DNA of 64,000 nucleotides from Gymnodinialimonas phycosphaerae (lineage in GTDB: Bacteria > Pseudomonadota > Alphaproteobacteria > Rhodobacterales > Rhodobacteraceae), in NCBI RefSeq assembly GCF_019195455.1, contig NZ_JAIMBW010000001.1, positions 3,128,001 through 3,192,000 of the forward strand, given 5' to 3'. This document shows, one piece after another, positions 17,878-27,000 of this stretch. The translations under genes and the position numbers were made by a program. Numbering within the stretch: the stretch's first letter is position 1; each line of letters begins with the position of its first letter. The notes beneath the pieces are model-generated. The model ran no database searches. It was not told where the DNA came from and was given only the letters and a program-made list of their open reading frames with translations.

Positions 17878-18654
17878 ATGAGTGACTTTCGCACGCGCCT
17901 TGCCGAGTGGCTGGCGCGCCCCATCGTCGGAAATTTCATTGTCGGCGTGATTGTCTTCAACGCTGTGATCCTGGGGCTCGAGACCTCGGACAGGATCATG
18001 GCGTCCTTCGGTCCGCTGATCCTGATGCTGGACACCCTTTGCCTCGCGATTTTCGTGGTGGAAATCATGCTGAAGCTGGTGGCCCATGGTCTGCGCTTTT
18101 TCCGCAGCGGCTGGAACCTGTTTGATTTCGTGATCGTCGGCATCGCCCTGGTCCCTGCGGCGCAAGGGCTCAGCGTGTTGCGGGCGCTGCGGATCCTCCG
18201 GGTGTTGCGCGTGGTCTCTGCCGTCCCGTCGCTCCGCCGCGTGGTCGAAGGGCTTTTGACGGCCCTGCCCGGCATGGGCTCTGTGTTCCTGCTGATGTCG
18301 ATCATCTTCTACATCGGCGCAGTCATGGCCACGAAGCTGTTTGGGGATGCCTTCCCCGACTGGTTCGGCACCATCGGCCTGTCGCTTTACACGCTGTTCC
18401 AGATCATGACGCTCGAGTCGTGGTCCATGGGCATCGTCCGCCCGGTCCTGGAGGTCTTCCCCTACGCCTGGATGTTCTTCGTACCCTTCATCATGGTGAC
18501 GACGTTTGCGGTCGTGAACCTGATCGTCGGTCTCGTGGTGAACTCCATGCAAGACGCCCACGCCGAGGAAAGCAACGCCGCCACGGATGCCTACCGCGAT
18601 GAAGTGCTGGAGAAGTTGCAGGCCATTGAAGAACGGCTCGACAAACGCGGTTGA
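17878..18654 (+). CDS. Voltage-gated sodium channel, NaChBac/NavBac type
   Basis: 258 residues with the six-helix plan of bacterial Nav channels. S4 carries Arg102, Arg105, Arg108 and Arg111 at every third position (LRALRILRVLR), the gating charge array. The pore loop has TLESWSMG at 178-185, matching the NaChBac selectivity filter TLESWAS with its Glu ring. S6 ends in VNLIVGLVVNSM and is followed by a charged helix (225-258) that fits the tetramerising coiled coil. Four such subunits make a Na+ channel in the inner membrane, linked in other bacteria to motility and pH response. It follows the rRNA methyltransferase by 16 bases and has an AGGAGAG ribosome site. Confidence 0.94.
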   Translation: MSDFRTRLAEWLARPIVGNFIVGVIVFNAVILGLETSDRIMASFGPLILMLDTLCLAIFVVEIMLKLVAHGLRFFRSGWNLFDFVIVGIALVPAAQGLSVLRALRILRVLRVVSAVPSLRRVVEGLLTALPGMGSVFLLMSIIFYIGAVMATKLFGDAFPDWFGTIGLSLYTLFQIMTLESWSMGIVRPVLEVFPYAWMFFVPFIMVTTFAVVNLIVGLVVNSMQDAHAEESNAATDAYRDEVLEKLQAIEERLDKRG

Positions 18655-18670
18655 TATACCCGCGCAGGCG

Positions 18671-20590
18671 TCAAGCGCGCTTGGTCAGCACTTCAACGCC
18701 CAAGGTCGTCAGCACTTTCGCCACGATATCCTCGGCGTTCATCCCGGCCACGGCGTACATGTCACGCGGGCTGGCCTGGTCGATGAAGATATCCGGCAGC
18801 ACCATCGACCGGTATTTGATCCCGGTGTCGAACACCCCTTTTTCCGCCAGCAGATGCGCCACGTGGGACCCAAAGCCCCCCACGGCGCCTTCCTCCACGG
18901 TAATCAGCGCCTCATGGTGGCGGGCGAGTTGCAGGATCAGGTCTTCATCCAGCGGTTTGGCGAAACGGGCATCGGCGATGGTGGGCGTGATGCCTCGGGC
19001 GGTCAGGGTTTCCGCCGCTTCCTGTACCTCTTTCAGCCGGGTGCCGAAGTTGAGGATCGCCACGCGGTTCCCTTCCGAAATCATGCGGCCTTTCCCAATC
19101 TCCAGCGCTTTCCCGCGCTCGGGCAGCTCCACGCCCACACCCTCACCGCGCGGGAAGCGGAAGGCGGAGGGCCGGTCATCGATTTCCAGCGCGGTGCGCA
19201 CCATATGGCGCAGCTCGGCCTCGTCGGCGGCGGCCATCACGACCATGCCGGGCAGGTTGGTCATATAGCTGATGTCGTAGCTGCCCGCGTGCGTGCAACC
19301 GTCCGCGCCGACAAGCCCCGCGCGGTCAATGGCGAAGCGTACGGGCAGGCGCTGGATGGCAACGTCGTGGACGATCTGATCATAGCCCCGTTGCAGAAAC
19401 GTCGAATAAATCGCGCAGAACGGCTTCAAGCCCCCGGCCGCCATGCCAGCGGCGAAGGTGACGCCGTGTTGTTCGGCAATTCCGACATCAAAACAACGGC
19501 TTGGGAAGCGCTCCGCGAACAGGTCAAGGCCGGTCCCATCTGGCATCGCCGCCGTAACGGCGACCACTTTGGGATCATCCTCGGCCTCGGCAATCAGGGA
19601 TTGTGCGAAGACCTTGGTGTAGCTTGGCGCGTTGGACGGCGCCTTCACCTGCTCGCCTGTGGCGATGTTGAACTTGGCCGTCGCATGGCCCCGGTCGGCG
19701 CGATGTTCCGAGTATCCCTTGCCCTTCTGAGTGATCGCGTGAATCAGGATCGGGCCGTCGGCACGCGCTTTCACGGTACGCAGGACGGACAGGAGACTTT
19801 CCATATCATGCCCATCAATCGGCCCAACGTAGGAAAACCCCAGCTCTTCAAACAGGGTGCCGCCCACGGTGGCAGACTTCAGCAACTCTTTCGCGCGACG
19901 GGCGCCTTCCTGGAACGGGGGCGGCAACAGCGACACCGCGCCTTTGGCTGCGGCCTTGAATTCCTGAAACGGAGCGCCCGCGTAAAGCCTTGATAAGTAA
20001 GAGGACATGGCACCGGTGGGTGGCGCAATCGACATCTCGTTATCATTCAGGATCACAATCAACCGCTTGCCCATGTGGCCCGCGTTGTTCATCGCCTCGA
20101 ACGCCATGCCGCCGGACATGGCCCCATCCCCGATCACCGCGATCGCATCCCCGTGGCCGGTGTCACTGTCGCCGTTCAGATCCCGCGCGACGGCAAAGCC
20201 AAGGGCCGCGGAAATGGAGGTCGACGAATGCGCCGCGCCAAACGGGTCGTAGGGCGACTCGCTGCGTTTGGTGAAGCCCGACAGCCCGTCTTTCTGACGG
20301 ATCGTCAACATCTGCTCGCGCCGTCCGGTCAGGATCTTGTGGGGGTAGCACTGGTGCGAGACGTCCCAAACCAGCTTGTCGCGCGGGGTGTCGAAGACGG
20401 AATGCAAGGCGACCGTAAGTTCCACCACCCCCAGACCTGCGCCGAAGTGGCCGCCGGTCTGACTGACCGTCCAGATCATCTCGGCCCGCAATTCGTCGGC
20501 CAGGCGCTTCAGGTCAAAGTCGCTCAACCCCTTGAGATCGTTGGGGGAGTGGACCTTGTCCAACAGCGGTGTCGTCGGGCGCTCGCTCAT
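18671..20590 (-). CDS. dxs: 1-Deoxy-D-xylulose-5-phosphate synthase
   Basis: 639 residues, the family's normal length. Thiamine diphosphate motif [23 protein letters not shown], phosphate and substrate segments ([45 protein letters not shown]) and the C-terminal transketolase domain are all present. It condenses pyruvate and glyceraldehyde 3-phosphate, the first step of the MEP isoprenoid pathway. It is the last gene of the operon deacetylase-like, xseB, ispA, dxs and would supply precursors for the carotenoids made by crtB/crtI (61-63.7 kb). It converges with the sodium channel gene with only 16 bases between. Confidence 0.97.
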   Translation of the reverse strand: MSERPTTPLLDKVHSPNDLKGLSDFDLKRLADELRAEMIWTVSQTGGHFGAGLGVVELTVALHSVFDTPRDKLVWDVSHQCYPHKILTGRREQMLTIRQKDGLSGFTKRSESPYDPFGAAHSSTSISAALGFAVARDLNGDSDTGHGDAIAVIGDGAMSGGMAFEAMNNAGHMGKRLIVILNDNEMSIAPPTGAMSSYLSRLYAGAPFQEFKAAAKGAVSLLPPPFQEGARRAKELLKSATVGGTLFEELGFSYVGPIDGHDMESLLSVLRTVKARADGPILIHAITQKGKGYSEHRADRGHATAKFNIATGEQVKAPSNAPSYTKVFAQSLIAEAEDDPKVVAVTAAMPDGTGLDLFAERFPSRCFDVGIAEQHGVTFAAGMAAGGLKPFCAIYSTFLQRGYDQIVHDVAIQRLPVRFAIDRAGLVGADGCTHAGSYDISYMTNLPGMVVMAAADEAELRHMVRTALEIDDRPSAFRFPRGEGVGVELPERGKALEIGKGRMISEGNRVAILNFGTRLKEVQEAAETLTARGITPTIADARFAKPLDEDLILQLARHHEALITVEEGAVGGFGSHVAHLLAEKGVFDTGIKYRSMVLPDIFIDQASPRDMYAVAGMNAEDIVAKVLTTLGVEVLTKRA

Positions 20591-20608
20591 AGGGGCTAGC
20601 CTTTTCAG

Positions 20609-21475
20609 TTACTTGTCACGGTGCACTATATAGTGCGCCAGATCGCGAAGCGTCTGCGCCCTATCGCCATAGGGCTGAAGTGCCTCAGTGGCCTCTGCGA
20701 GGAGGTTTGCCGCACGCGATTTCGCGGCAGGCAAACCGAGGAGGGACACGAAGGTCGCCTTCCCGGCGTCGGCATCCTTGCGCAGCGCCTTGCCTGCGGT
20801 GGCCGCATCACCCTCCACATCCAGGATGTCATCGGCGATCTGGAAGGCGAGGCCGATGGCTTTCGCATAGGCCCTCAACGGCGCGGGATCCGCACCACCC
20901 AGAATGGCGCCCGCTTGGGCCGGCCATTCGATAAGACGCCCGGTCTTGTTGGCTTGCAGATCGGTGATTTCATCCAGCGTCAGCGGGCGGCCTGCCGTCT
21001 CGGCCGCGATATCCTGGGCCTGGCCCAGAACCATGCCCTGCGCGCCGCTCGCTTTCGCAAGGCTCGCGACCAGGGCCAACCCCTCCTCCGCAGTGCCTGC
21101 GTCCTCGCAGCTTAACAATTCGAACGCGAAGGTCTGCAAGGCGTCGCCCACCAGAACGGCAGTCGCCTCGTCCCATTTGACGTGCACCGTGGGCTGGCCG
21201 CGGCGCAGATCGTCGTCGTCCATGCAGGGCAGATCATCATGGACAAGGGAATAGGCGTGCAGGCATTCAACCGCCCCCGCCGCGTAAAGCGCCCGGTCGC
21301 GGGGAACGTCAAACAGCGCGGCGCTTTCCAGGGCCAGAAACCCGCGCAAACGTTTGCCGCCCTGGGTCGCGTAGCGCATGCCAGCGGCGATCGTATCGTC
21401 GCCGAATTGCGCCATCTGTCGGGAAAGAAAGTCACCGATCTGCGCTTGCGCATCGGTCATCGCCGTCTTGAACAC
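20609..21475 (-). CDS. ispA: Polyprenyl synthetase (farnesyl/geranylgeranyl diphosphate synthase)
   Basis: 288 residues. The first aspartate-rich motif is DDLPCMDDDDLRRG with the bacterial DDx4D spacing, the second is QIADDILDVEGD, and GGKRLRGFLALES provides the diphosphate-binding Lys-Arg. It condenses IPP with allylic diphosphates, giving farnesyl diphosphate in most IspA proteins; chain length is not certain from sequence. It lies three bases downstream of xseB and 18 bases upstream of dxs in one operon. Confidence 0.93.
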   Translation of the reverse strand: MFKTAMTDAQAQIGDFLSRQMAQFGDDTIAAGMRYATQGGKRLRGFLALESAALFDVPRDRALYAAGAVECLHAYSLVHDDLPCMDDDDLRRGQPTVHVKWDEATAVLVGDALQTFAFELLSCEDAGTAEEGLALVASLAKASGAQGMVLGQAQDIAAETAGRPLTLDEITDLQANKTGRLIEWPAQAGAILGGADPAPLRAYAKAIGLAFQIADDILDVEGDAATAGKALRKDADAGKATFVSLLGLPAAKSRAANLLAEATEALQPYGDRAQTLRDLAHYIVHRDK

Positions 21476-21478
21476 GTC

Positions 21479-21733
21479 TTACAGGCCTTCGACCGGGGTT
21501 GCGCCCGTCGCGTTGCCGCCCGCGTCCAAGGTGATCTGAGCCACTTTTTCCTCGGCCTCTTTCAGCTTCGCTTCACAGCGCGCCTTCAGGGCCGCCCCGC
21601 GTTCATAAAGCTTGATCGAGTCTTCCAGCGCCACGTCGCCGCGGTCCAACTGGGTGACGACCTGCTCCAGTTCGCGGATCGCGTCCTCGAAGCTCATCTC
21701 GTCCAAGGGCTTGTCATTTTTCGAGTCAGGCAT
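21479..21733 (-). CDS. xseB: Exodeoxyribonuclease VII small subunit
   Basis: 84 residues. The segment SFEDAIRELEQVVTQLDRGDVALEDSIKLYERGAALKARCE is the XseB family pattern: a short helical hairpin that binds the XseA catalytic subunit, which is not in the window. Its start overlaps the end of the deacetylase-like gene by eight bases. Position between a deacetylase-like gene and ispA/dxs is the usual alphaproteobacterial order. Confidence 0.95.
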   Translation of the reverse strand: MPDSKNDKPLDEMSFEDAIRELEQVVTQLDRGDVALEDSIKLYERGAALKARCEAKLKEAEEKVAQITLDAGGNATGATPVEGL

Positions 21734-22646
21734 CTCGATCCTCCAGTTCCGTCACATGGGCCAGCACGCCATCGCCGAGCCCCTGAAGATCATACCCGCC
21801 CTCAAGAGTCGAGACGATGCGCCCCTCGCAGACCTCTTCGGCGACCGCCACCAGCCCGCGCGTGACCCAGGCAAAATCCTCGGCCTCCCAAAGCAGATTG
21901 GCCAGGGGGTCACGGGTATGGGCATCGAACCCGGCAGAGATCAGGATCAGGTCCGGCTTCCAGTCACGAAGGCGCGGAAAAACGTGGGAGGTATAGCGCG
22001 ACCGCATCGCCTGCCCATCGGATCCGGGCGGCAGGGGCAGGTTCAGGACATTGTCGGACCCGCCGCGTTCATGGACCGCGCCAGAACCGGGGTAGAGGGG
22101 CATTTGGTGGCTGGAGACGAAAAGCGCGCGCGGCTCATCCCACAGCAGGTCTTGCGTGCCGTTGCCGTGGTGGACGTCGAAATCGACAACGGCGACACGG
22201 GACAGGCCATGGCGTTCCAAGGCATGACGGGCGGCGATGGCGATAGAGCCGAACAGGCAGAAGCCCATCGCACGGGTTTTCTCGGCGTGATGGCCGGGGG
22301 GGCGTGTGGCGACAAAGGCGCGTTTGTGGGCACCGGAAAGCACACGGTCCACACCCAGAAGACACCCGCCAACGCCGCGCATCGCGGCCTCCCACGTCCC
22401 CGGCGAAGCGCTCGTATCGGCATCGATCTGCACCAGCCCTTCGGTCGGCTGCGCCGCGCGCATCGCGTCGATGTAGCCCTGCGGATGGCACAGGGCGACG
22501 TCCGCCTCGGTGGCCAGAGGGGCCTCTGTCCGCTCGGCGTCCACATCTGCGAGCACGGCAAAGACCGTTTCCAGCCGGGCGATGCGTTCGGGGTGGCCTT
22601 CGGGCATTTCATGCCGCAGGCCACTGGGGTTGTTGATGATCAGCAT
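21726..22646 (-). CDS. Histone deacetylase/acetylpolyamine amidohydrolase family protein
   Basis: 306 residues. Family motifs include RPPGHHAEKTRAMGFCLFGSIAIAA (active-site His pair), VVDFDVHHGNGTQDLLWDEPRALFVS (metal-binding Asp-x-His) and LILISAGFDAHTRDPLAN (second metal Asp). These zinc enzymes remove acetyl groups from polyamines or proteins; the true substrate of the marine alphaproteobacterial clade is not known to me. It is the first gene of the xseB-ispA-dxs operon. Confidence 0.9.
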   Translation of the reverse strand: MLIINNPSGLRHEMPEGHPERIARLETVFAVLADVDAERTEAPLATEADVALCHPQGYIDAMRAAQPTEGLVQIDADTSASPGTWEAAMRGVGGCLLGVDRVLSGAHKRAFVATRPPGHHAEKTRAMGFCLFGSIAIAARHALERHGLSRVAVVDFDVHHGNGTQDLLWDEPRALFVSSHQMPLYPGSGAVHERGGSDNVLNLPLPPGSDGQAMRSRYTSHVFPRLRDWKPDLILISAGFDAHTRDPLANLLWEAEDFAWVTRGLVAVAEEVCEGRIVSTLEGGYDLQGLGDGVLAHVTELEDRDA

Positions 22647-22752
22647 GGGGCGAGGCTCCGGTGGAAGTAAGACAGTCCGCAGGGCGGAAAGGGTGGTGAA
22701 CGAAAAGTTAACAGATTTGGATTGTCTCTGCGTTTCAATTGGTTACAGAAAT

Positions 22753-22766
22753 GCTCAAGCTTGAGC
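22753..22766. other. Perfect 14-bp palindrome GCTCAAGCTTGAGC
   Basis: It lies six bases past the response regulator stop and about 105 bases before the deacetylase-like start, all on the minus strand. A weak ATTTCTGT tail follows it on the minus strand, so it could act as a poor terminator or as a binding site ahead of the isoprenoid operon. Confidence 0.4.
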
Positions 22767-22772
22767 ACCCCC

Positions 22773-23480
22773 TTAATCCGGGGCCAGCATATACCCCGCC
22801 CCGCGCACAGTCTGAAGGTAGCGGGGCTGTTTCGGGTTCATCTCGATCTTCCGTCTGAGCCGCGTGATCTGCACGTCCACGGCCCGCTCCTGCACTGGCT
22901 CGCCCCCCACCTTGTCGCGATTGAGAAGGCTGACAAGCTCCCCCCGCGACAGGGCCTCGGCGGGCTGGTGCGCGAAGATCCGCATCAACGCGGCCTCTGT
23001 CGCGGTCAGGCGCACGGGGTCCTGGCCTTGCCACATCTCTCCGCGTTCGATGTCGTAGCGCACGGGACCAAGGTGAAGGACTTGCGGCACCGTCGCATCC
23101 TCGGGCGGCGCGGGCATGCGGCGCAGGATGGCGTTGATCCGCAACAGCAGTTCCTTCGGCTCGAACGGTTTGGAGAGGTAGTCATCGGCACCGGCCTCCA
23201 ACCCCTCGATCCGATCATCGGCCTCGCCCTTGGCCGTCAGCAGCAGGATCGGCGTGGTGGCGGTTTTGCGGATGTCACGGCACAGGCTCAGGCCATCCTC
23301 GCCGGGCATCATCACGTCAAGCACGATCATATCGAAGCTGAGTCCGTCCAGCAGCACCCGCGCATGGGCCGCGTCCCGCGCGCCCGTCGCCATGAAACCG
23401 TTCCGCATCAGAAACTTCTGAAGAAGGGTGCGAATGCGTTCATCGTCATCGACGATCAATAGATGGGCACCGATGTCCAT
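22773..23480 (-). CDS. OmpR/PhoB-family response regulator, orphan
   Basis: 235 residues starting MDIGAHLLIVDDDERI. Receiver domain (about 5-120) has the acidic cluster DDD, phosphoacceptor Asp in IVLDVMMPGEDG, and Lys in LSKPFEPKEL. A winged-helix DNA-binding domain follows (ERAVDVQITRLRRKIE, RYLQTVRGAGYML). It binds DNA when phosphorylated. No histidine kinase gene is adjacent. The gene starts 32 bases after the MarR-type regulator stop, so the two are likely cotranscribed. An upstream extension to 23537 overlaps the marR end and was rejected. Confidence 0.92.
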   Translation of the reverse strand: MDIGAHLLIVDDDERIRTLLQKFLMRNGFMATGARDAAHARVLLDGLSFDMIVLDVMMPGEDGLSLCRDIRKTATTPILLLTAKGEADDRIEGLEAGADDYLSKPFEPKELLLRINAILRRMPAPPEDATVPQVLHLGPVRYDIERGEMWQGQDPVRLTATEAALMRIFAHQPAEALSRGELVSLLNRDKVGGEPVQERAVDVQITRLRRKIEMNPKQPRYLQTVRGAGYMLAPD

Positions 23481-23511
23481 CAAAAACGCCCCTCTGGATC
23501 GATGTCCAAGT

Positions 23512-24021
23512 TCATTGCTCGCGCTCCACACCTTCAAGGTAGTGACGGCGCATATCCGGGTCCATCATCTCTTCCAGCACGGCGCGAAAACCTGACACCG
23601 CCTCAGGGCCTGCGTTACGGAACGCGGTGCGCATACGGTTGCGCTGTGCCTCACTCAGGGCGCGCTCCAGCACCTCGCCGTCATGGGTCAGGTGCAGATG
23701 CCGCTCGCGCTTGTCACGGGTGCCAACACGGGCTTCGACAAGACCGTCCTCCACCAAAGTCCGCAGCACGCGGTTCAGCGATTGCTTCGTCACCCCAAGG
23801 ATCGACAGAAGGTTGTTGACCGTCGTCCCCGGCGTGCGGCTGATGAAGTGCACGGCGCGGTGGTGGGCCCGGCCATAGCCACGTTCCGCCAGGATCAAAT
23901 CAGGGTCAGCGGTGAAGCCGCGGTAGGCGAAAAACATCGCCTCAATCCCGCGGCGCAATTGCTCATCCGTCAGGAAAAGCAACGTATCCCCCCGGCCCAT
24001 TGCTGCGGCGCGTTCTGCCAT
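23512..24021 (-). CDS. MarR-family transcriptional regulator
   Basis: 169 residues. The winged helix is seen in NNLLSILGVTKQSLNRVLRTLVEDGLVEARVGTRDKRERHLHLTHDGEVLERAL, with the wing residues Asp-Lys-Arg typical of MarR. Long flanking helices give the dimer interface. It is divergent from ilvE (24197) across a 175-base gap and followed by an orphan response regulator. MarR members usually repress their own operon and neighbours and release DNA on ligand binding or oxidation; the ligand is unknown here. Confidence 0.9.
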   Translation of the reverse strand: MAERAAAMGRGDTLLFLTDEQLRRGIEAMFFAYRGFTADPDLILAERGYGRAHHRAVHFISRTPGTTVNNLLSILGVTKQSLNRVLRTLVEDGLVEARVGTRDKRERHLHLTHDGEVLERALSEAQRNRMRTAFRNAGPEAVSGFRAVLEEMMDPDMRRHYLEGVEREQ

Positions 24022-24061
24022 CTGGTGTCCCTCCCGTTTGGGTCAGTTTATGTCAGCCTTG

Positions 24062-24080
24062 TTGACTTTCCAAGAATCAA
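24062..24080. promoter_or_regulatory. Candidate operator in marR-ilvE gap
   Basis: Half-sites TTGACT (24062-24067) and AATCAA (24075-24080) form an imperfect inverted repeat 40 bases upstream of the marR start. Location and symmetry fit a MarR autoregulatory site, and TTGACT could also serve as a -35 element toward ilvE. Sequence evidence alone is weak. Confidence 0.35.
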
Positions 24081-24196
24081 TTGCTAGCTGAATGGGCGCT
24101 TTGCGTAATATTATGTCCGAAGCGGACGTATCTTGCGCAACTTTTGGAAAAATCACTGCCCGTGTGGAAGCGGAGCTTTGGACGAGGATGACGACA

Positions 24197-25063
24197 ATGG
24201 CAGGATACGATGACAGGGACGGCATGATCTGGATGGACGGCAAGCTCGTCGACTGGCGCGCGGCCAACGTCCACATTCTGTCGCACGCAATGCACTACGC
24301 CTCTTCGGTGTTCGAGGGGGAGCGCGCCTACAACGGCAAGATCTTCGAGAGCCGCCGCCATTCCGAGCGGTTGCACTACTCCGCCTCTTGCATCGACTTC
24401 GAGATCCCCTTCACGGTAGATGAGATCGAGGCCGCGAAATACGAGGTGATGAAGGCCAATGGCTTGACCGACGCCTACATCCGCGCGGTCGCCTGGCGCG
24501 GCGCGGGCGAGGACATGGGCGTCAGCTCGGCGCGCAACCCCGTCCGCCTGGCCATCGCGGCGTGGGAATGGGGCAGCTACTATGGCGACGCCAAAATGAA
24601 GGGCGCGAAGCTGGACGTCTCCAAGTGGAAGCGCCCCTCGCCCGAGACGATCCCGGTCCACGCCAAGGCCGCTGGCCTCTACATGATCTGCACGACATCG
24701 AAGCACGCGGCAGAGGCCAAGGGCTGCTCGGACGCGCTGTTCATGGACTACCGTAACTACGTGGCTGAGGCGACGGGTGCCAACATCTTCTTCGTCAAGG
24801 ACGGAGAGGTGCATACGCCAACAGCCGACGTCTTCCTGAACGGCATCACCCGCCAGACGGTCATCGGGATGCTGAAAGAGAAGCAAGTGAAGGTCCATGA
24901 GCGCCACATCATGCCGGAGGAGCTGGAAAGCTTCGAGCAGTGCTGGCTGACCGGCACGGCGGCCGAGGTCACGCCCGTGGGTCAGATCGCTGACTATAAC
25001 TTCGAGGTCGGCGCGCTGACGCGGGATATCGCGGAAAGCTATGAGGCTTTGGTGCGGGCGTAG
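24197..25063 (+). CDS. ilvE: Branched-chain amino acid aminotransferase
   Basis: 288 residues from MAGYDDRDGMIWMDG. This ATG was chosen because GAGGA lies seven bases before it and the length equals the family norm; the frame stays open 105 bases further. The class IV aminotransferase signature includes HYASSVFEGERAY, the PLP lysine in PVHAKAAGLYM and ATGANIFFVKDGEVHTP, and SGTA-like segment TGTAAEVTPVGQI. It moves amino groups between glutamate and leucine, isoleucine or valine keto acids, the last step after the leu genes found elsewhere in this window. Confidence 0.95.
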   Translation: MAGYDDRDGMIWMDGKLVDWRAANVHILSHAMHYASSVFEGERAYNGKIFESRRHSERLHYSASCIDFEIPFTVDEIEAAKYEVMKANGLTDAYIRAVAWRGAGEDMGVSSARNPVRLAIAAWEWGSYYGDAKMKGAKLDVSKWKRPSPETIPVHAKAAGLYMICTTSKHAAEAKGCSDALFMDYRNYVAEATGANIFFVKDGEVHTPTADVFLNGITRQTVIGMLKEKQVKVHERHIMPEELESFEQCWLTGTAAEVTPVGQIADYNFEVGALTRDIAESYEALVRA

Positions 25064-25094
25064 GCCCAAGGACCGAGTCTCCAATGACACAACA

Positions 25095-25125
25095 GGGCGT
25101 CCAGCTTGTCGGTGGGCGCCCTTTT
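25095..25125 (+). terminator. Terminator of ilvE
   Basis: GGGCG (25095-25099) pairs with CGCCC (25117-25121) with further imperfect pairing inside, and TTTT follows. It begins 32 bases after the ilvE stop. Confidence 0.7.
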
Positions 25126-25222
25126 GCATTGACAGATCGCATGATTTCTCGCGGCATGTCGCAATGAGCAGACCATCCCCGAATAATGCCCGGGGGAGGC
25201 ACAACAGCAACTCGGAAGGTAA

Positions 25223-25669
25223 ATGATGTTTCGCCCTCTTCTCGCCGCCGCCGCCCTGTCCATCCTGGCAACTGGCGTAAACGCGCAGGCCCTCGCCGTC
25301 GTCCCCGACACAGCACCCGCAATCCATGCGGACACGCTTCTTCGCAGCACGCAAGACGTTACGGGCCAGCTTCTGTCTTACCCCGACGGCACGCCAGAAA
25401 TTACGGTAGAGCGCATTGTGGTCGATCCCGGCGCAGAGACCGGCTGGCATATGCATACCGTCCCGCTCTTTGCGCGCATCGAAAGCGGAACGCTGACAGT
25501 GGATTACGGCTCGCGTGGGTTGCGGACATATAACGCTGGTGATGTGATGCTGGAGGCGGAGAACTGGCCCCACAACGGCCATAATGCCGGGACAGAGCCT
25601 GTGGTCCTGCTGGCGATCTTCATCGGTGCCGTCGACGCCGTCCTTTCGGAACCCGCGACGCAGCAATAG
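25223..25669 (+). CDS. Exported single-domain cupin protein
   Basis: 148 residues with a signal peptide (MMFRPLLAAAALSILATGVNAQA). The rest is one cupin beta-barrel: the first motif is seen in PGAETGWHMHTVPLFARIESGTLTVDYG, with two His and a later Glu as metal-ligand candidates, and the second in YNAGDVMLEAENWPHNGHN. The barrel probably binds a metal in the periplasm. Ligand and reaction are unknown. GGAAGG provides the ribosome site. The gene stands alone after the ilvE terminator. Confidence 0.85.
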   Translation: MMFRPLLAAAALSILATGVNAQALAVVPDTAPAIHADTLLRSTQDVTGQLLSYPDGTPEITVERIVVDPGAETGWHMHTVPLFARIESGTLTVDYGSRGLRTYNAGDVMLEAENWPHNGHNAGTEPVVLLAIFIGAVDAVLSEPATQQ

Positions 25670-25741
25670 GCCCGCGCCACGCAACTCTTCACGGGCGCGT
25701 TACGGCTTGACCCCCGCATCCCCAAACCCCACCATCCCCCC

Positions 25742-26083
25742 ATGGCAATCCAGTTCCAGCCCACCGGGGGCATTACCACCCATACCCAAGTCGCGTTCCA
25801 CCGCACGGAACTCGGGCCGATACTCGGCCTCTACGGGCGCATGGTTGCGGCGGGGGAATGGCGCGACTACGGCATCAGCCATCTGAGCGACGTCGCCGTT
25901 TTCTCCATCTTCAAGCGCACCGCCGAGAATCCGATTTATCGGATCGAGAAACGCCCAAAACTGCGCGACAAGCAGGGGCAATACGCGGTGATCGGCATGG
26001 ACGGGCGCATTCTGAAGCGCGGCCATGACCTGAAAACCGTCCTCCGCGTCCTTGAACGCAAGATGATCCGGGTCGTCGACTAG
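25742..26083 (+). CDS. DUF2794 family protein
   Basis: 113 residues, a small soluble protein with the core FHRTELGPILGLYGRMVAAGEWRDYG and AENPIYRIEKRPKLRDKQGQYAVIGMDGRILKRGHDL. This matches a short protein conserved across alphaproteobacteria and known as DUF2794 (from memory of the family pattern). No catalytic residues stand out. No function is known. It is transcribed toward the NlpC/P60 gene. Confidence 0.8.
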   Translation: MAIQFQPTGGITTHTQVAFHRTELGPILGLYGRMVAAGEWRDYGISHLSDVAVFSIFKRTAENPIYRIEKRPKLRDKQGQYAVIGMDGRILKRGHDLKTVLRVLERKMIRVVD

Positions 26084-26129
26084 CGCGCCGCTCCCCCCTT
26101 CATCTTGCCAAATACAACTCAATCCTAAC

Positions 26130-26149
26130 GCCGCCTCACGCGAGGCCGC
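26130..26149. terminator. Weak hairpin between convergent genes
   Basis: Arms around 26130-26137 and 26142-26149 pair as CCTC/GAGG plus outer GC pairs with one mismatch, loop ACGC. There is no U-tract on either strand. It sits between the convergent DUF2794 and NlpC/P60 genes. Confidence 0.35.
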
Positions 26150-26163
26150 CAGAAACGACGCGG

Positions 26164-27000
26164 CTACCCCAGAGCAATCCGCTTGCGTGACGTGATCGGG
26201 CCATACTCCTTCGCCTCGATCCGCGCGGCGGCGTCTTTCAGGGGCTCATAGGCCGTCGACATGTGATGCGCGTTCGCGTGCAGCAGCATCCGGTCACTGG
26301 CCATCAGCCCAACGTGGCCTTTCCAGAAGATCAGGTCGCCGCGCTTGAGCGCCTCATCCGATCCAATTTTCTCTCCCACCTCGGCCTCTTGCTGGTCACT
26401 GTCGCGCGGGCAGTCGATACCGCAGGCGATCAGGCAGGCCTGCACCAAACCGCTGCAATCAATGCCCCAACGGCTGGTGCCCCCCCACAGATACGGCGTG
26501 CCAAGGAACAGGTCCGCGATCCCAACGGGGTCAGAGAAGCGTGCCTTCATCGGCATCAGGTGCTGCGTGGGCATGAAGTGGCCGGTGTGGATGCGTTTGT
26601 AGTCACCGCTTTCGCCCGTCACCTTCACCTGGCTGCCGAAGTATAGGCACACATCGGGTGACACCTTCAGATCAGCCTTCGGGTAGAGGTGCGTCGCGGG
26701 CGAGATGACCCAATGGGTCGCCGGTTCCGCCCCGGTCAGGGCGCCCGACAGGATGTAGCCGACATAGCCGTCCCGCTCGGCCTGCCCAAACGCGAAACCG
26801 TCTTCGGTATCAAGCACAAGGAACCGCTCTCCGAACATCAGCTGCGATGTGCGGGCGCCACGCGGTTTGTCTGTCAGGTTGGCGATGGGCTGTTGCACCA
26901 TCATCCAACGCCCCTCGGTGTAGCGCTCGGCCTCTACCACGCCGTTGAGGGAGGCATGGGCGACGCGCCCGTTGGAGGCTGTCGTGCGGGGGTCGTTCAT
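26164..27000 (-). CDS. NlpC/P60 family cell-wall hydrolase
   Basis: 278 residues from MNDPRTTASNGRVAHASL; its ATG overlaps the pepA stop (ATGA). The first half carries SH3-like beta repeats, and the C-terminal NlpC/P60 domain (about 165-270) has the catalytic Cys in WGIDCSGLVQACL, the His in KGHVGLM and a further polar residue in LLHANAH. The family cleaves gamma-D-glutamyl-diaminopimelate or similar bonds in peptidoglycan peptides. There is no signal peptide, so recycling of muropeptides in the cytoplasm together with the upstream aminopeptidase is plausible (inference). Confidence 0.9.
   Translation of the reverse strand: MNDPRTTASNGRVAHASLNGVVEAERYTEGRWMMVQQPIANLTDKPRGARTSQLMFGERFLVLDTEDGFAFGQAERDGYVGYILSGALTGAEPATHWVISPATHLYPKADLKVSPDVCLYFGSQVKVTGESGDYKRIHTGHFMPTQHLMPMKARFSDPVGIADLFLGTPYLWGGTSRWGIDCSGLVQACLIACGIDCPRDSDQQEAEVGEKIGSDEALKRGDLIFWKGHVGLMASDRMLLHANAHHMSTAYEPLKDAAARIEAKEYGPITSRKRIALG

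Noticed and set aside
24077..25684. Minus-strand open frame of 535 codons across ilvE and the cupin gene
   Set aside because: Antisense to two clearly recognised genes, crosses their spacer and terminator, and has no recognisable domain.
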